Assembly: GCF_002532045.1 (NCBI RefSeq)
Contig: NZ_NWTG01000016.1
Location: forward strand, 62,001-126,000
From: Bradyrhizobium sp. C9
GTDB taxonomy: Bacteria; Pseudomonadota; Alphaproteobacteria; Rhizobiales; Xanthobacteraceae
Length of the DNA stretch: 64,000 nt
Direction of reading: 5' to 3'
In this document: one piece after another, positions 34,188 through 42,609 of the stretch
Layout: every line of letters begins with the position of its first letter
Position numbering within the stretch: the first letter of the stretch is position 1
The notes under the pieces: model-generated
The model's database searches: none
What the model saw: the letters and a program-made list of their open reading frames with translations, nothing else
Told to the model about the DNA's origin: nothing
Translations under genes and position numbers: made by a program

Positions 34188-35240
34188 CTATAGCTTGATA
34201 TAGATTGTCGTGAGGATGGTCGGCGCAACGATAGGATGGGGCAGACCACCACCAGCACTATTCGTCGTGTCCAGACCGTTGGAGCTAGTCACACGCACAC
34301 CCGTCGTGGCGGAAGCTGTCGCTGACGACGCTAAATTTACCTGCTGAGCGGAAGATCCTGAGATGCCAAACGCACCTGCGGCAAACTGCGCTGCCGAAAA
34401 CGGATGAGTGTGCCCCGGATCAAGAATGCTGGCAGAGTGGTAATGCGATGGCATTTGCGCAATGGTCAAAGTCTGACTTTCGGCACCGCCAACAGCGCCA
34501 AGGGTCGTTGCGACAGCTCCGAAGTAGGAGGAAGTCAGGCGCCCTGCGGCTGCATTACCCATATCGTCAAGGCCAGCGATTGTGCGGCCGCGACAGTCCG
34601 GAAGAGTGATCGTCTTGTTCGCCGCGAAATCAGCGGCGGCAGAAGCCCCGCGACCACCGGAGACAACCAGATTTGCGTCAGCACCCCAGAGGTAGTTGAA
34701 CAGAGCGGACGTATCTGCATTGGCTCGCTCAGTCGCACCGGAAACAGAAGAGCCGATTGTCCGACCGTTGCACCTAACAAAACCAGACAGAGTGCCAGAT
34801 CCGTAGAACAGCTCCATGTGCCCGGTCTGCAAAAGGGTCGTCGGATCGGGGCCGCCACCACCGCCACCGCCGCCCCCTGAGGGGCCGATGACTTGGATAT
34901 TGTCGATGCCGTTCGCGCCGTTCGGGTAGGCCTGCGCAACGCCGTTTTTATCGGCGATCCGGACTTTGATAAGCCCATCGGCAAGGAAGAACTGCGGGAG
35001 GCGCCCCGACGCATCGCAGCGCATCGGGTTGGGAAGTGCCTGCGTCAACGCCGAGTCCTGATAAGCGCTCTGCGGTGTACTGGTCGTGCCGGCCTGAATG
35101 ATATAGAAGAAGCAGTTCGCCAGCGGCTTCCCAAGGCTATCGAACTGCTGCGACAGACTGAACGGGATGGTGCCGGCGGCAAAGCTAGGCGACATGAGGC
35201 CAAAGCTAAGAGCGAGTGTCAGGAAGAAGCGTTTGATCAT
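34188..35240 (-). CDS. Tail collar/fibre protein with signal peptide and oligoglycine linker
   Basis: A 350-residue protein. It opens with a convincing signal peptide (KRFFLTLALSFGLMSPSFAA) followed by TIPFSLSQQFDSLGKPLANC. A run of nine or more glycines near residues 119-128 separates this from a phage tail-collar domain: HMELFYGSGTLSGFVRCNGR, TITLPDCRGRTIAGLDDMGN, MPSHYHSASI and HTHPFSA. Collar domains end many tail fibres and carry metal-binding HxH motifs. A secretion signal is unexpected for a virion protein assembled in the cytoplasm. A leaderless internal start is possible but not obvious. Confidence 0.75.
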   Translation of the reverse strand: MIKRFFLTLALSFGLMSPSFAAGTIPFSLSQQFDSLGKPLANCFFYIIQAGTTSTPQSAYQDSALTQALPNPMRCDASGRLPQFFLADGLIKVRIADKNGVAQAYPNGANGIDNIQVIGPSGGGGGGGGGPDPTTLLQTGHMELFYGSGTLSGFVRCNGRTIGSSVSGATERANADTSALFNYLWGADANLVVSGGRGASAAADFAANKTITLPDCRGRTIAGLDDMGNAAAGRLTSSYFGAVATTLGAVGGAESQTLTIAQMPSHYHSASILDPGHTHPFSAAQFAAGAFGISGSSAQQVNLASSATASATTGVRVTSSNGLDTTNSAGGGLPHPIVAPTILTTIYIKL

Positions 35241-35253
35241 CGATCAACCCATT

Positions 35254-35276
35254 AAAAAAGCGCCCCAGTGGGCGCT
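35254..35276 (-). terminator. Rho-independent terminator after the large ejection-protein gene
   Basis: AGCGCCC at 35259-35265 pairs with GGGCGCT at 35270-35276 around a 4-nt loop; the minus strand then reads six T residues. It lies between the 887-residue gene and the collar gene, so tail fibre genes may be expressed from read-through or their own promoter. Confidence 0.75.
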
Positions 35277-35301
35277 GTTGGTATATTGCGTGGTAGTCAT
35301 T

Positions 35302-37965
35302 TTACTGGCTTACGCGCCGTGGAACTTGGGGCTGCTGTTCGTCGGCTGCTGCCTTTTGAGGCGATTGGATCAGCCGCATAAAATCCGCCGGATTGACGTT
35401 CGCGCCGAAGCCTGAAGCGGTATTCGTCAGGTTTCGAGACGCTATCTGGAAGGCCACAAGACGCTGCGCATCTGGTGAGAATTGGAGAGCCTCGTAGGCT
35501 TTACCCCATTTGGCCAAGCTCGAGGCGCCGGCTGGCGCGGACAGCATCTTTGCCGCTACACCAGCGCCCAGAAGGGTTGGAATAGCGGTATACGGTGATG
35601 TCGCTACCCATGCTGCAGTGCCGAGCAAGTTTGCGTTCTGCGCCGTCCCAGATGGGTTGCCAAATCGCTTGCCGATATCCTTGTAGCGCTGCGATATCTT
35701 GGCAATGTCGTCTAGCGCAGTGCGATACGGCCCGGAATTGCCAAACAGGATTGCTTTGGCCTGCGGCGTATATTTAGCCCATTCGGAGGCGTACAGGTCG
35801 AGCGAGAAGCCGCCCGTCTGTTTTGACTGCCCGAGATTCCTAATGATCGAGCCAGCCAAGTCGCCGCGATCTTTAACGGGGATGTTGCGCACGATATCAG
35901 CCAACGTCTGAACGTCAGACCGGCCGCCCGCTTTGGCATAAGAGTCGATGGCGTTGAAAAGTGCTTCGTCTGACTTGCCATTCTTCCCGAGGACAGCGCT
36001 TGCGAGCTCCTGCATCGGTCCGATATTGGTTTCCATCGGGCTTGGTTTGGTGTTCTTGGCAGCCTCTTCCAGTGTTTCGCGCGCCTGGCCACCGCGCCGA
36101 AGCGTATCGGCGTAGGCCCGCATGACGCCCTGCTGCTCTGGCGTGAATAGTCGGTGTGCTACATCTTGGCCGGAGCCATTCAGAAATTCGTGGATGTCGT
36201 TGATGATCTTCGCCGGGGGCTTGGCGGCCGTCCCTTCTGTTGCCTGAGAGAGACGATTCCAGACACCCCCACGGATGGCCTGGAGCGCCTCAGGATCGTT
36301 GCCAGTTGCATCAGCCAATCTTGTCAGAAGGCGGGACGAAACGCCCTTGGCCCCCACCTTGGAGGCTCCAACGATGTAGTTTGAAACCTCCTGCGGCGTG
36401 ACCTCTCCCGTTACAATCCGATTGACAATCCTGTCTGCGTCATCCCGCGCGTTAAACCCGAACCGCTGGCGCCAATCTGCATTGGCAGCCCGCGCCGCAC
36501 GGTAAGACTGCAACGCCTCGTCACTGCCCGAAAACAGCGCATTGTCAAAGGCATTCCCGATCCAGTCGTCAAAGGCTCCGATAACGTGGCGTGCAGCCCT
36601 ACGATCGGCATCGTTTGTCGCAGCCCGAGACAGCGCGTTGAGCCGTTTGCGGGTTTGCTCGAGCCCCTGCATATTGACGGCCGCAACATTAACATCGCTG
36701 CCAGCGGGTACCGTCGAGGTGGGCGAAGCAACCCTGTTCGGAATGCGCAGCGACGAGATGTTGTCCAGTTCGGTCACCATCCGGGAGGCCGCTGGCGTCA
36801 ACATCGGATCTACGACCAACCCCTGTTCGTCTAGCGAGCGCGTGACATCGGCGCGAATGCCTCGGACGGCATTGGCATCTATCGCCCCGTCACTGTTGGC
36901 GGCAACACCGTATAGCCGCTCCTTGGTAGCGTGGGCCTCCCGTTCGCCCTGCCGAAGTCGAGCAATGAGCGTCGCACCCATGTCCTGGGGGGACATATCG
37001 CCAACGGCACGCCTTGTGGCGTCTGCCGCATTGGTTTCAGCCGCGCCGATCGCGTCTCGGGCGCCTGTGTGCGCCCGCTCCCAATCAGCCAAAACCGCGG
37101 CATCACTCTGCGCCGCAGCGGCAGAGGCAGCCTGCGTCTCGGCTTCTGCCTGAGAACCGAGATTGCGTCCTATTCTGCTGGCAACATTCGGCCCGCTTCC
37201 CTCGCCATAGGAAGAGGCAATTGATTTGACCGCGTTCCCCAGTTGGTCTGTCATCTCGCCCGTGGCGCGTGGAATTGCATCACCGATTACTGGTAGATTG
37301 CGGATACCTTGCGCTGTCCTCTGCGTCGCCATGTTGTCGCTGGCAAATGCGCGTGGAACGTTAACCGGCTCCGGCGCTACTTCAGAGACGCGGCGCGCAG
37401 CATCAACGATTTCGTTGGTAGGAACGACTGGAGCTGGACGCGGAAGGTTTGGCGTCGGCGTCTTGACGGTTCCTGGCAACCCAATTCCGGGCGTCGCCAA
37501 TTGCGCCGCAAATTCCGTGTACTCGCGAGGAATGCCGGTTACGTCCTCAACGGGCTGCCCGATAACCGAGCGATAGGCAGCACTGATAGGTGACGCGACA
37601 TAGCCAATCGTGCCAAGCCCGACGTTCGCGGCGCCCTTTGCGGCGTCCCACAACCCGTCAAAACTTGCTTCCCTTGCATTGCCAAACCCTGTTGAGAGCT
37701 GACCGATGCCGCGCGAAACCTGATCTCGCGCCTCTTTGTTCATACGCTGGTAGGTCTCAGGGTAACTGGTGATCGGGCTGACGGCCTTTTCGATCGGAGA
37801 CAGCTTCTGCCGTTCAGACAAGCCGTGGTCGGCCGGTTCAGCATCGGACTTTGCACCAAATGACTTTGCGATCTCATCGACGGTAGCATTCTGCTGGTCG
37901 GCAGACAGCTTTAGAAAGCTGTCGTCTACCTGAACAGAGCGTCCCTCGATGTTAAGAGTCGGCAT
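35302..37965 (-). CDS. Large virion protein, probable P22 gp16-position ejection protein
   Basis: An 887-residue protein, mostly helical and Ala-rich. The N-terminus (NIEGRSVQVDDSFLKLSADQ) resembles a short motif seen in large podoviral internal proteins. There is a segment with GLGTIGYVASPISAAYRSVI around 110-135 and a moderately hydrophobic stretch (TAAWVATSPYTAIPTLLGAG) near 805-825. In P22 the order after the tail hub is 7-20-16, encoding ejected proteins. This is the third and largest of three consecutive genes at that place, which suggests a role in genome injection (inference from order and size). The stop of the preceding gene directly abuts it. Confidence 0.65.
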   Translation of the reverse strand: MPTLNIEGRSVQVDDSFLKLSADQQNATVDEIAKSFGAKSDAEPADHGLSERQKLSPIEKAVSPITSYPETYQRMNKEARDQVSRGIGQLSTGFGNAREASFDGLWDAAKGAANVGLGTIGYVASPISAAYRSVIGQPVEDVTGIPREYTEFAAQLATPGIGLPGTVKTPTPNLPRPAPVVPTNEIVDAARRVSEVAPEPVNVPRAFASDNMATQRTAQGIRNLPVIGDAIPRATGEMTDQLGNAVKSIASSYGEGSGPNVASRIGRNLGSQAEAETQAASAAAAQSDAAVLADWERAHTGARDAIGAAETNAADATRRAVGDMSPQDMGATLIARLRQGEREAHATKERLYGVAANSDGAIDANAVRGIRADVTRSLDEQGLVVDPMLTPAASRMVTELDNISSLRIPNRVASPTSTVPAGSDVNVAAVNMQGLEQTRKRLNALSRAATNDADRRAARHVIGAFDDWIGNAFDNALFSGSDEALQSYRAARAANADWRQRFGFNARDDADRIVNRIVTGEVTPQEVSNYIVGASKVGAKGVSSRLLTRLADATGNDPEALQAIRGGVWNRLSQATEGTAAKPPAKIINDIHEFLNGSGQDVAHRLFTPEQQGVMRAYADTLRRGGQARETLEEAAKNTKPSPMETNIGPMQELASAVLGKNGKSDEALFNAIDSYAKAGGRSDVQTLADIVRNIPVKDRGDLAGSIIRNLGQSKQTGGFSLDLYASEWAKYTPQAKAILFGNSGPYRTALDDIAKISQRYKDIGKRFGNPSGTAQNANLLGTAAWVATSPYTAIPTLLGAGVAAKMLSAPAGASSLAKWGKAYEALQFSPDAQRLVAFQIASRNLTNTASGFGANVNPADFMRLIQSPQKAAADEQQPQVPRRVSQ

Positions 37966-39429
37966 CTATTGAATGCTCCACTTAACGCCAGTGCTGGTGA
38001 CGTTTGGCTGGGAAGTATCGGACGACGCCCCTTCGCCGCCACCAAGAAGCGCGCTGCGCGTAGCGGGACGAACGCGGGAATCGAAATCCTTCTTCCCGGT
38101 CGTGTCTTCGTATTGCTTTTTGAGACCCTTCAGCTGGCCGGCCATCAGGCCTTTGTAGCCCTGAATTGCGCCCGATATCTGCTCTGGAGAGTTCGCGATC
38201 TGGAGCGGCTTTCTCAACTCCTCGCGATCGGCCAAGGCGTTGTTGGAGCCGATGATCGCCTTGGAGACTTCGGCGCCGACAATGGGTGCGACAGCCTGAA
38301 CGTTCGTCGGCAATGCGGAGCCAGTTTCCGTGAGCCATTTATTGCGGAGCGAATTGATCAGGCGCACGTCGCCGCTTTTCAGGGCATCAGAGTACTTTTG
38401 CAGCGTATCGAGATGATCGATCGCCACATCAAACGAGCGGATGGCATTGCCTTGGGTGCCCGTTGCAAAGTCACGCATCGCCTTCGCGCGCGAGCCAAAG
38501 CTGTTCTGATCATAGGTCGGGTCGTACTGAGCAACAGCCGACAAAACCTGCTCGCGGTGGCCGCCCTTAATGGAGGTCGTGCGCGGGTCAATCTCGTAGT
38601 CGGCGATTTTCTTGATGTAGGCCTGCACGTCCGGCGGCTGGCTCTTCAGCCAGTTTTCGCGGCGCCCGGTCTGAGGATCAACCGCCGTAATGTCTACCGG
38701 AGGCTGCGGCGCTTGCGGCTGAGCGGGTTGACCTGGCGGCTGTCCCTGAAACCTCGCCGCAAAGTTCGGCTGAGCGTCCGCCACCTGGATCGGAGGACGC
38801 TGGCCCGGCGCCTTCGGAGGATCGTACAGACCGCTTGCAACCCCCTCGGCATCGCCAACCACTTTCGGGGTGGACGGCACAGGAGCGCCCGGCTGCCCGA
38901 TTGTGTTGGGGTCTACAACGGTATATCCGCCGCCCGGTTGCCTGACCAAGAACTTTGAACCGCCGAGCGTCGAAAATTCGATTGGTTTCCCGCCGCCAGC
39001 CTGTGCCTCTGCTTCGGCTTTCGCCCGAGCAACACTCGCCAGATAGTTTGGATCAGCCGGCCCTCCAACAAGCGGAACAGCGGCATTATCCCCCTTTCGG
39101 ACAAAGCCAGCCGGCGTCGGGTCGTCGGCCCGATCCGCAGCGCGCTTTTGCAGCCCGAACGTATCGACCCAGTGCTGATTTTCAATCGCCTGCTGCTTCA
39201 GCAGGTCTTCGTGGTTCTGTCGCTGGGCAAGAATAGAAGCCGCTTGCGGATCAACCTGAGCAAGCCCGAGAATGGCTCTCCCAAAATCGACTTTCCCGTC
39301 AGGCCCTGGCGTGGTTGCTTGCGCAAATGCATCACGCTTGGCCTGTTCAACACGATTTTTCTGGATCGTATCGCCGAGGCCAGAAAGCATGCTGTAGAAA
39401 TCGACCGCAGGAGGTCCGAAGCCAGCCAT
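37966..39429 (-). CDS. Virion protein, probable P22 gp20-position ejection protein
   Basis: A 487-residue soluble protein with an N-terminal helical region (MLSGLGDTIQKNRVEQAKRD), a Pro/Gln-rich middle (QGQPPGQPAQPQAPQPPVDI, about 230-250) and a helical C-terminal third. P22 gp20 is 471 residues and lies between gp7 and gp16; this gene has the matching position and size. No sequence motif was recognised, so the call is synteny-based. Confidence 0.6.
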   Translation of the reverse strand: MAGFGPPAVDFYSMLSGLGDTIQKNRVEQAKRDAFAQATTPGPDGKVDFGRAILGLAQVDPQAASILAQRQNHEDLLKQQAIENQHWVDTFGLQKRAADRADDPTPAGFVRKGDNAAVPLVGGPADPNYLASVARAKAEAEAQAGGGKPIEFSTLGGSKFLVRQPGGGYTVVDPNTIGQPGAPVPSTPKVVGDAEGVASGLYDPPKAPGQRPPIQVADAQPNFAARFQGQPPGQPAQPQAPQPPVDITAVDPQTGRRENWLKSQPPDVQAYIKKIADYEIDPRTTSIKGGHREQVLSAVAQYDPTYDQNSFGSRAKAMRDFATGTQGNAIRSFDVAIDHLDTLQKYSDALKSGDVRLINSLRNKWLTETGSALPTNVQAVAPIVGAEVSKAIIGSNNALADREELRKPLQIANSPEQISGAIQGYKGLMAGQLKGLKKQYEDTTGKKDFDSRVRPATRSALLGGGEGASSDTSQPNVTSTGVKWSIQ

Positions 39430-39432
39430 GGA

Positions 39433-40122
39433 TTAAGCCGCCTTTGCCGAGGGAGCGAAACCGCCAATACCCGATGCTTTCAGCCCCAAACCCGCGCCGC
39501 CGAGCAGTGTGTTCCAGAAGTTGCCTGAAGTTGAGTACGCAGCGAGATCGGCATTTGCCTGAGCTTGTCCCGATCCCGTCGCAGCATTCCACTGGTTCGT
39601 TGCCTTTTGGCCGGCGATGCCGGTATCAAGTCCGGCCTGCCCAGTAAGCACGCCAGCCCCCCCAGACACTGCGCTCTGGTTCGCACCCAGATAAGGTGCA
39701 AGCCGATTGACATAGTTGCCGTAATTCTGATCTGCGTAAGTCGTCGCAAGCTTTGCCGTGTCCGCGATCGTGTTGCCGCTCGCGAGAATGCCGCGTGAGG
39801 CTGCGAGACGATCGTTCGCGTTCGTTAGAAGGTCGAAACCAGACTGGTAACCAGGCGTAGAAGTGAACTGCGCCTTTGCTCGATCCAATCCCGCCTGCCC
39901 GTTAGCTCCCGTAGCGTCGCCATAGGCAGCAGAACCTGCGCCGGTCGAGCTGATCAGGCTGCTAAAGGGAGAATATGCCTGCCCGTAAAGTGCGTCAGCA
40001 TTCGTCTGAGCGCCGGTGAGCGTCGTATTGGACTGATCGAGACCTGTCGCATAGCCCTGCTTGATGGCGTTTGCTGCATCTTGCGCAGGCTTCGTGGAAA
40101 AAAGATCGGTAAAAAGGCCCAT
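39433..40122 (-). CDS. Virion protein, probable P22 gp7-position ejection protein
   Basis: A 229-residue Ala/Gly-rich protein starting MGLFTDLFSTKPAQDAANAI, with an amphipathic helical region and ATGSGQAQANADLAAYSTSG near the C-terminus. P22 gp7 is also 229 residues. It is the first of three large consecutive genes that occupy the P22 7-20-16 position. Function in DNA ejection is inferred only. Confidence 0.6.
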   Translation of the reverse strand: MGLFTDLFSTKPAQDAANAIKQGYATGLDQSNTTLTGAQTNADALYGQAYSPFSSLISSTGAGSAAYGDATGANGQAGLDRAKAQFTSTPGYQSGFDLLTNANDRLAASRGILASGNTIADTAKLATTYADQNYGNYVNRLAPYLGANQSAVSGGAGVLTGQAGLDTGIAGQKATNQWNAATGSGQAQANADLAAYSTSGNFWNTLLGGAGLGLKASGIGGFAPSAKAA

Positions 40123-40125
40123 CGT

Positions 40126-40344
40126 CTAAGCTCCGAAATTCCATTTCGACGAAGATGCGCTATACCGAACAGTATTCGTGTCGGCAGGCACCGCTGTCGT
40201 CACATCGGCCAAGTCAATCAGACGCAAGCGCTCAAGCGCCTTCAGAACGTCATACCAATCAGCCGTCCATCGAAACTGCTTCGTCACCGGGTCGATCTCG
40301 ATCGGCGGAACATCTACCGGTGGAATACGAACGCGGGCCATCAA
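40126..40344 (-). CDS. Small phage protein in the P22 gp26/gp14 position
   Basis: A 72-residue protein: RVIRIPP-like N-terminus (MMARVRIPPVDVPPIEIDPV) then WTADWYDVLKALERLRLIDL. It lies between the gp10-like and gp7-like genes, where P22 has the needle gp26 and the head assembly gp14, but it is far too short to be a needle. Its start overlaps the end of the gp10-like gene. Confidence 0.6.
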   Translation of the reverse strand: MMARVRIPPVDVPPIEIDPVTKQFRWTADWYDVLKALERLRLIDLADVTTAVPADTNTVRYSASSSKWNFGA

Positions 40345-41768
40345 GCAGCTCGCGGATCATCTGACATCGTTCCAAACATGAACGACGAATAGACTGCGCT
40401 CGAAACATCAAGTCGCCACCTGCGCCCTTGCCAACTTGTGCGGCCCGTGCACGACACGAGCGAAATAAGCTGCCGCGGCTCAGACTGCCGACCAAGCTTG
40501 CGCAAGATCGGATTTGACCAAGTGAGTCCACCATCGTCCGACCACGAAATCTCTACTTGGGGATCGGTCTGGTCTGGATCCCGCCCTGTTGCGATGCCGA
40601 TGCCGGTCGTAAAGTAGAAATCAGCCCTGCCAACCACGGAGCCGCCGGGGAAATCCATGACAGGCCCGCTTTCGATCCGAAGACGCAGCGGATTGCTAAC
40701 CTCATCGTTCGCCGCAGTCTGAATGGACTGGAGGTTTCCGGTCTGGGTGTCCCCTGTTAGCCACTGGCCAAAGGCGTTGATCGCTCCGGAAATCCGTGAT
40801 CGCGTCTGCTGATAGCTGTCTCGCTGCGCCCATTGCGAAGTCGAGATGTCGAGCACCCACGTCCAAGCCGGGGACGACAACTGAAAGAAGGCATGACCGC
40901 GCGAGATATACGCCGTGGCCTCTAGCGTCGTCTTGTCCGTGACAGCTTCAATCAGTCCCTCGATATCTGGAGTCGAAACCTTCGTCGGGGTGTAGCCGTC
41001 CAGTTTATAAATGCAGTTATCATCGCCGACAAAGATCGGACCACGGCTTAACCCATCTTCATATGCCGACACGCAATAAGGACCAGCGAGTCCTCGAGGA
41101 ATAACGGTCGCGCGCGCGAACGGGAACGGCGTCGTTCCGGCGTCTGTCCAAACTTCAGTGGAAATGGTTCCGAACAGCAGTAGGCGGCCGCCCCATGCCA
41201 CCACCCTGACCAACCCATCAGGCTTCGCCTCGGCCTTCCCGAATGAAAGAGCGTTGACCGAAGTCGAGTTCAGATCCGTCGCAAAGGCTCGACCATCGCC
41301 AGTCGTGAAGACCAGATAACCGTCAAGAAAATCCACCGAGTTGACCGCCGGGAGGTCGGGATCCGGATAAGAATTCGTGACAGTTGTCGGTGTGAAGGTC
41401 GCGACGTTACCATCAGGATCAACAAAGACCTTATCCGGCGTCGTGTTGTTGTTGGACGAGAAGAAACCGCGCCTGGTGCCGTTCAGGTTACCGATGTTGA
41501 CCGAGGCTCCGCCTGCGGCAGTCCACTTTTCGAGTTTCCCATTGAAGGCGACATAGAGCACATTCTGAACGATGATCGCGCCACGGTAGCCTGACCGGCC
41601 GGCCGCCGTGCCGAAGTTCACCAAGCCGGGCCCACGTCGAATAACCGTCTTGTTCGGCGCCTGATCGCCGAGCTCTTCCGCGTATCCATTGATGATCCGG
41701 CCGCCGCCCTCCTGCGACTTTGCGCCTGGGGCCGTCTGGACCGGGAACGGGATTGATCGCTTCACCAC
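40341..41768 (-). CDS. Tail hub / packaged-DNA stabilisation protein (P22 gp10-like)
   Basis: A 475-residue protein with IPFPVQTAPGAKSQEGGGRI and IINGYAEELGDQAPNKTVIR near the N-terminus, and repeated beta-blade elements such as SVDFLDGYLVFTTGDGRAFA and VVAWGGRLLLFGTISTEVWT. This matches the P22 gp10 family, which forms the tail hub sealing the portal after packaging. P22 gp10 has 472 residues. It overlaps both neighbours in the late operon. Confidence 0.82.
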   Translation of the reverse strand: MVKRSIPFPVQTAPGAKSQEGGGRIINGYAEELGDQAPNKTVIRRGPGLVNFGTAAGRSGYRGAIIVQNVLYVAFNGKLEKWTAAGGASVNIGNLNGTRRGFFSSNNNTTPDKVFVDPDGNVATFTPTTVTNSYPDPDLPAVNSVDFLDGYLVFTTGDGRAFATDLNSTSVNALSFGKAEAKPDGLVRVVAWGGRLLLFGTISTEVWTDAGTTPFPFARATVIPRGLAGPYCVSAYEDGLSRGPIFVGDDNCIYKLDGYTPTKVSTPDIEGLIEAVTDKTTLEATAYISRGHAFFQLSSPAWTWVLDISTSQWAQRDSYQQTRSRISGAINAFGQWLTGDTQTGNLQSIQTAANDEVSNPLRLRIESGPVMDFPGGSVVGRADFYFTTGIGIATGRDPDQTDPQVEISWSDDGGLTWSNPILRKLGRQSEPRQLISLVSCTGRTSWQGRRWRLDVSSAVYSSFMFGTMSDDPRAA

Positions 41769-42178
41769 GTAAAGTTACCGTTGACAATTCGCGGCCAAAA
41801 CCGGCGACGCAAGGCGGGATCAATCTGCAAGGTCCGTCGTGTCCGGGCAGGCGCCGCAAGCGTCCGCAGCTTCTGCTCAGCAATCTGCGCCAATGCCTGC
41901 ATCTTGGCATCTGCCGGCAGATTGAAAGCCGCGCAGGCCTCGTTGGCGATGTAGGCTGCCAATGGCAGGAAAGCGCTGTCCTCGATCGCACCATCTGATG
42001 GACCGAGACTGCCGGCGTCCTGAACATAATAGATGTCCAAGTCCGCAAGCTGCGCGACGGCCGGATCAACTATGCCGTCCATCTTGCTGGTTTCCTCAGG
42101 CGAGATGGACTGCCCCTGTGCAATGACGCCGAGGTTCGTCAGGCACTGATTGATCAGCTCAGCCCGAGATTTGGACAT
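41762..42178 (-). CDS. Head completion / tail adaptor protein (P22 gp4-like)
   Basis: A 138-residue helical protein (SRAELINQCLTNLGVIAQGQ, DAGSLGPSDGAIEDSAFLPL and AAYIANEACAAFNLPADAKM). The pattern of helices with a C-terminal tail matches the P22 gp4/gp6-type connector that binds below the portal. It lies directly upstream of the gp10-like gene, as in P22, and overlaps it by 7 bp. Confidence 0.72.
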   Translation of the reverse strand: MSKSRAELINQCLTNLGVIAQGQSISPEETSKMDGIVDPAVAQLADLDIYYVQDAGSLGPSDGAIEDSAFLPLAAYIANEACAAFNLPADAKMQALAQIAEQKLRTLAAPARTRRTLQIDPALRRRFWPRIVNGNFTW

Positions 42179-42329
42179 TCGCCGCCTCTTCCGCTGCCTT
42201 CAAGGCTGCAACCATCCGATCGCGGACCTCCGCGCGCGTGACGGCGTTGACCTTGATCGTGTCATCCGACCAGCCGCGGGCCTTGAGATAGGCGTCCGTT
42301 GCTGCGTCGATCTGCTTGTCGGTCGGCAT
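42159..42329 (-). CDS. Small phage protein between coat and gp4-like genes
   Basis: A 56-residue helical protein reading MPTDKQIDAATDAYLKARGW then AVTRAEVRDRMVAALKAAEE. The internal ATG at 42329 is used because it overlaps the preceding stop (TGATG). It overlaps the gp4-like gene by 20 bp. Function unknown. Confidence 0.6.
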   Translation of the reverse strand: MPTDKQIDAATDAYLKARGWSDDTIKVNAVTRAEVRDRMVAALKAAEEAANVQISG

Positions 42330-42553
42330 CAGGATTCCGACTTTCCCTCGTCGGAAGTCTCCGTAGCCTTTTCCCAAGGCACCGAGACACCCTCGCTCTC
42401 GGCGTCGGCGCGATACTGCTTTTCAGCGTCCGAGCCCGGCACCATTGCGGGATGCGAGTAATAGCCCTTCGGCAGGCTCTCGCCTTCCTTGAGGTCGAAA
42501 ATCCGGGCATCTTTCTTGCTATAGCCCCACGTCGCCGTAGTCTCGTCAGCCAT
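42329..42553 (-). CDS. Small acidic phage protein
   Basis: A 74-residue acidic protein with TATWGYSKKDARIFDLKEGE and SLPKGYYSHPAMVPGSDAEK. The ribosome-binding site GGAGGTG lies directly upstream. It is the first gene after the coat gene and terminator. Function unknown, probably a head-associated accessory protein. Confidence 0.6.
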   Translation of the reverse strand: MADETTATWGYSKKDARIFDLKEGESLPKGYYSHPAMVPGSDAEKQYRADAESEGVSVPWEKATETSDEGKSES

Positions 42554-42569
42554 TTCACACCTCCATCGG

Positions 42570-42602
42570 GAAAGAAAAAGGGACGGCCCGAAGGCCGCCC
42601 CG
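42570..42602 (-). terminator. Rho-independent terminator with UUCG tetraloop after the coat gene
   Basis: On the minus strand GGGCGGCC and GGCCGTCC pair around TTCG (about 42580-42600), followed by a T-rich tract. It lies immediately downstream of the coat gene stop at 42610 and upstream of the next start at 42553. Confidence 0.75.
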
Positions 42603-42609
42603 ATGCTCT

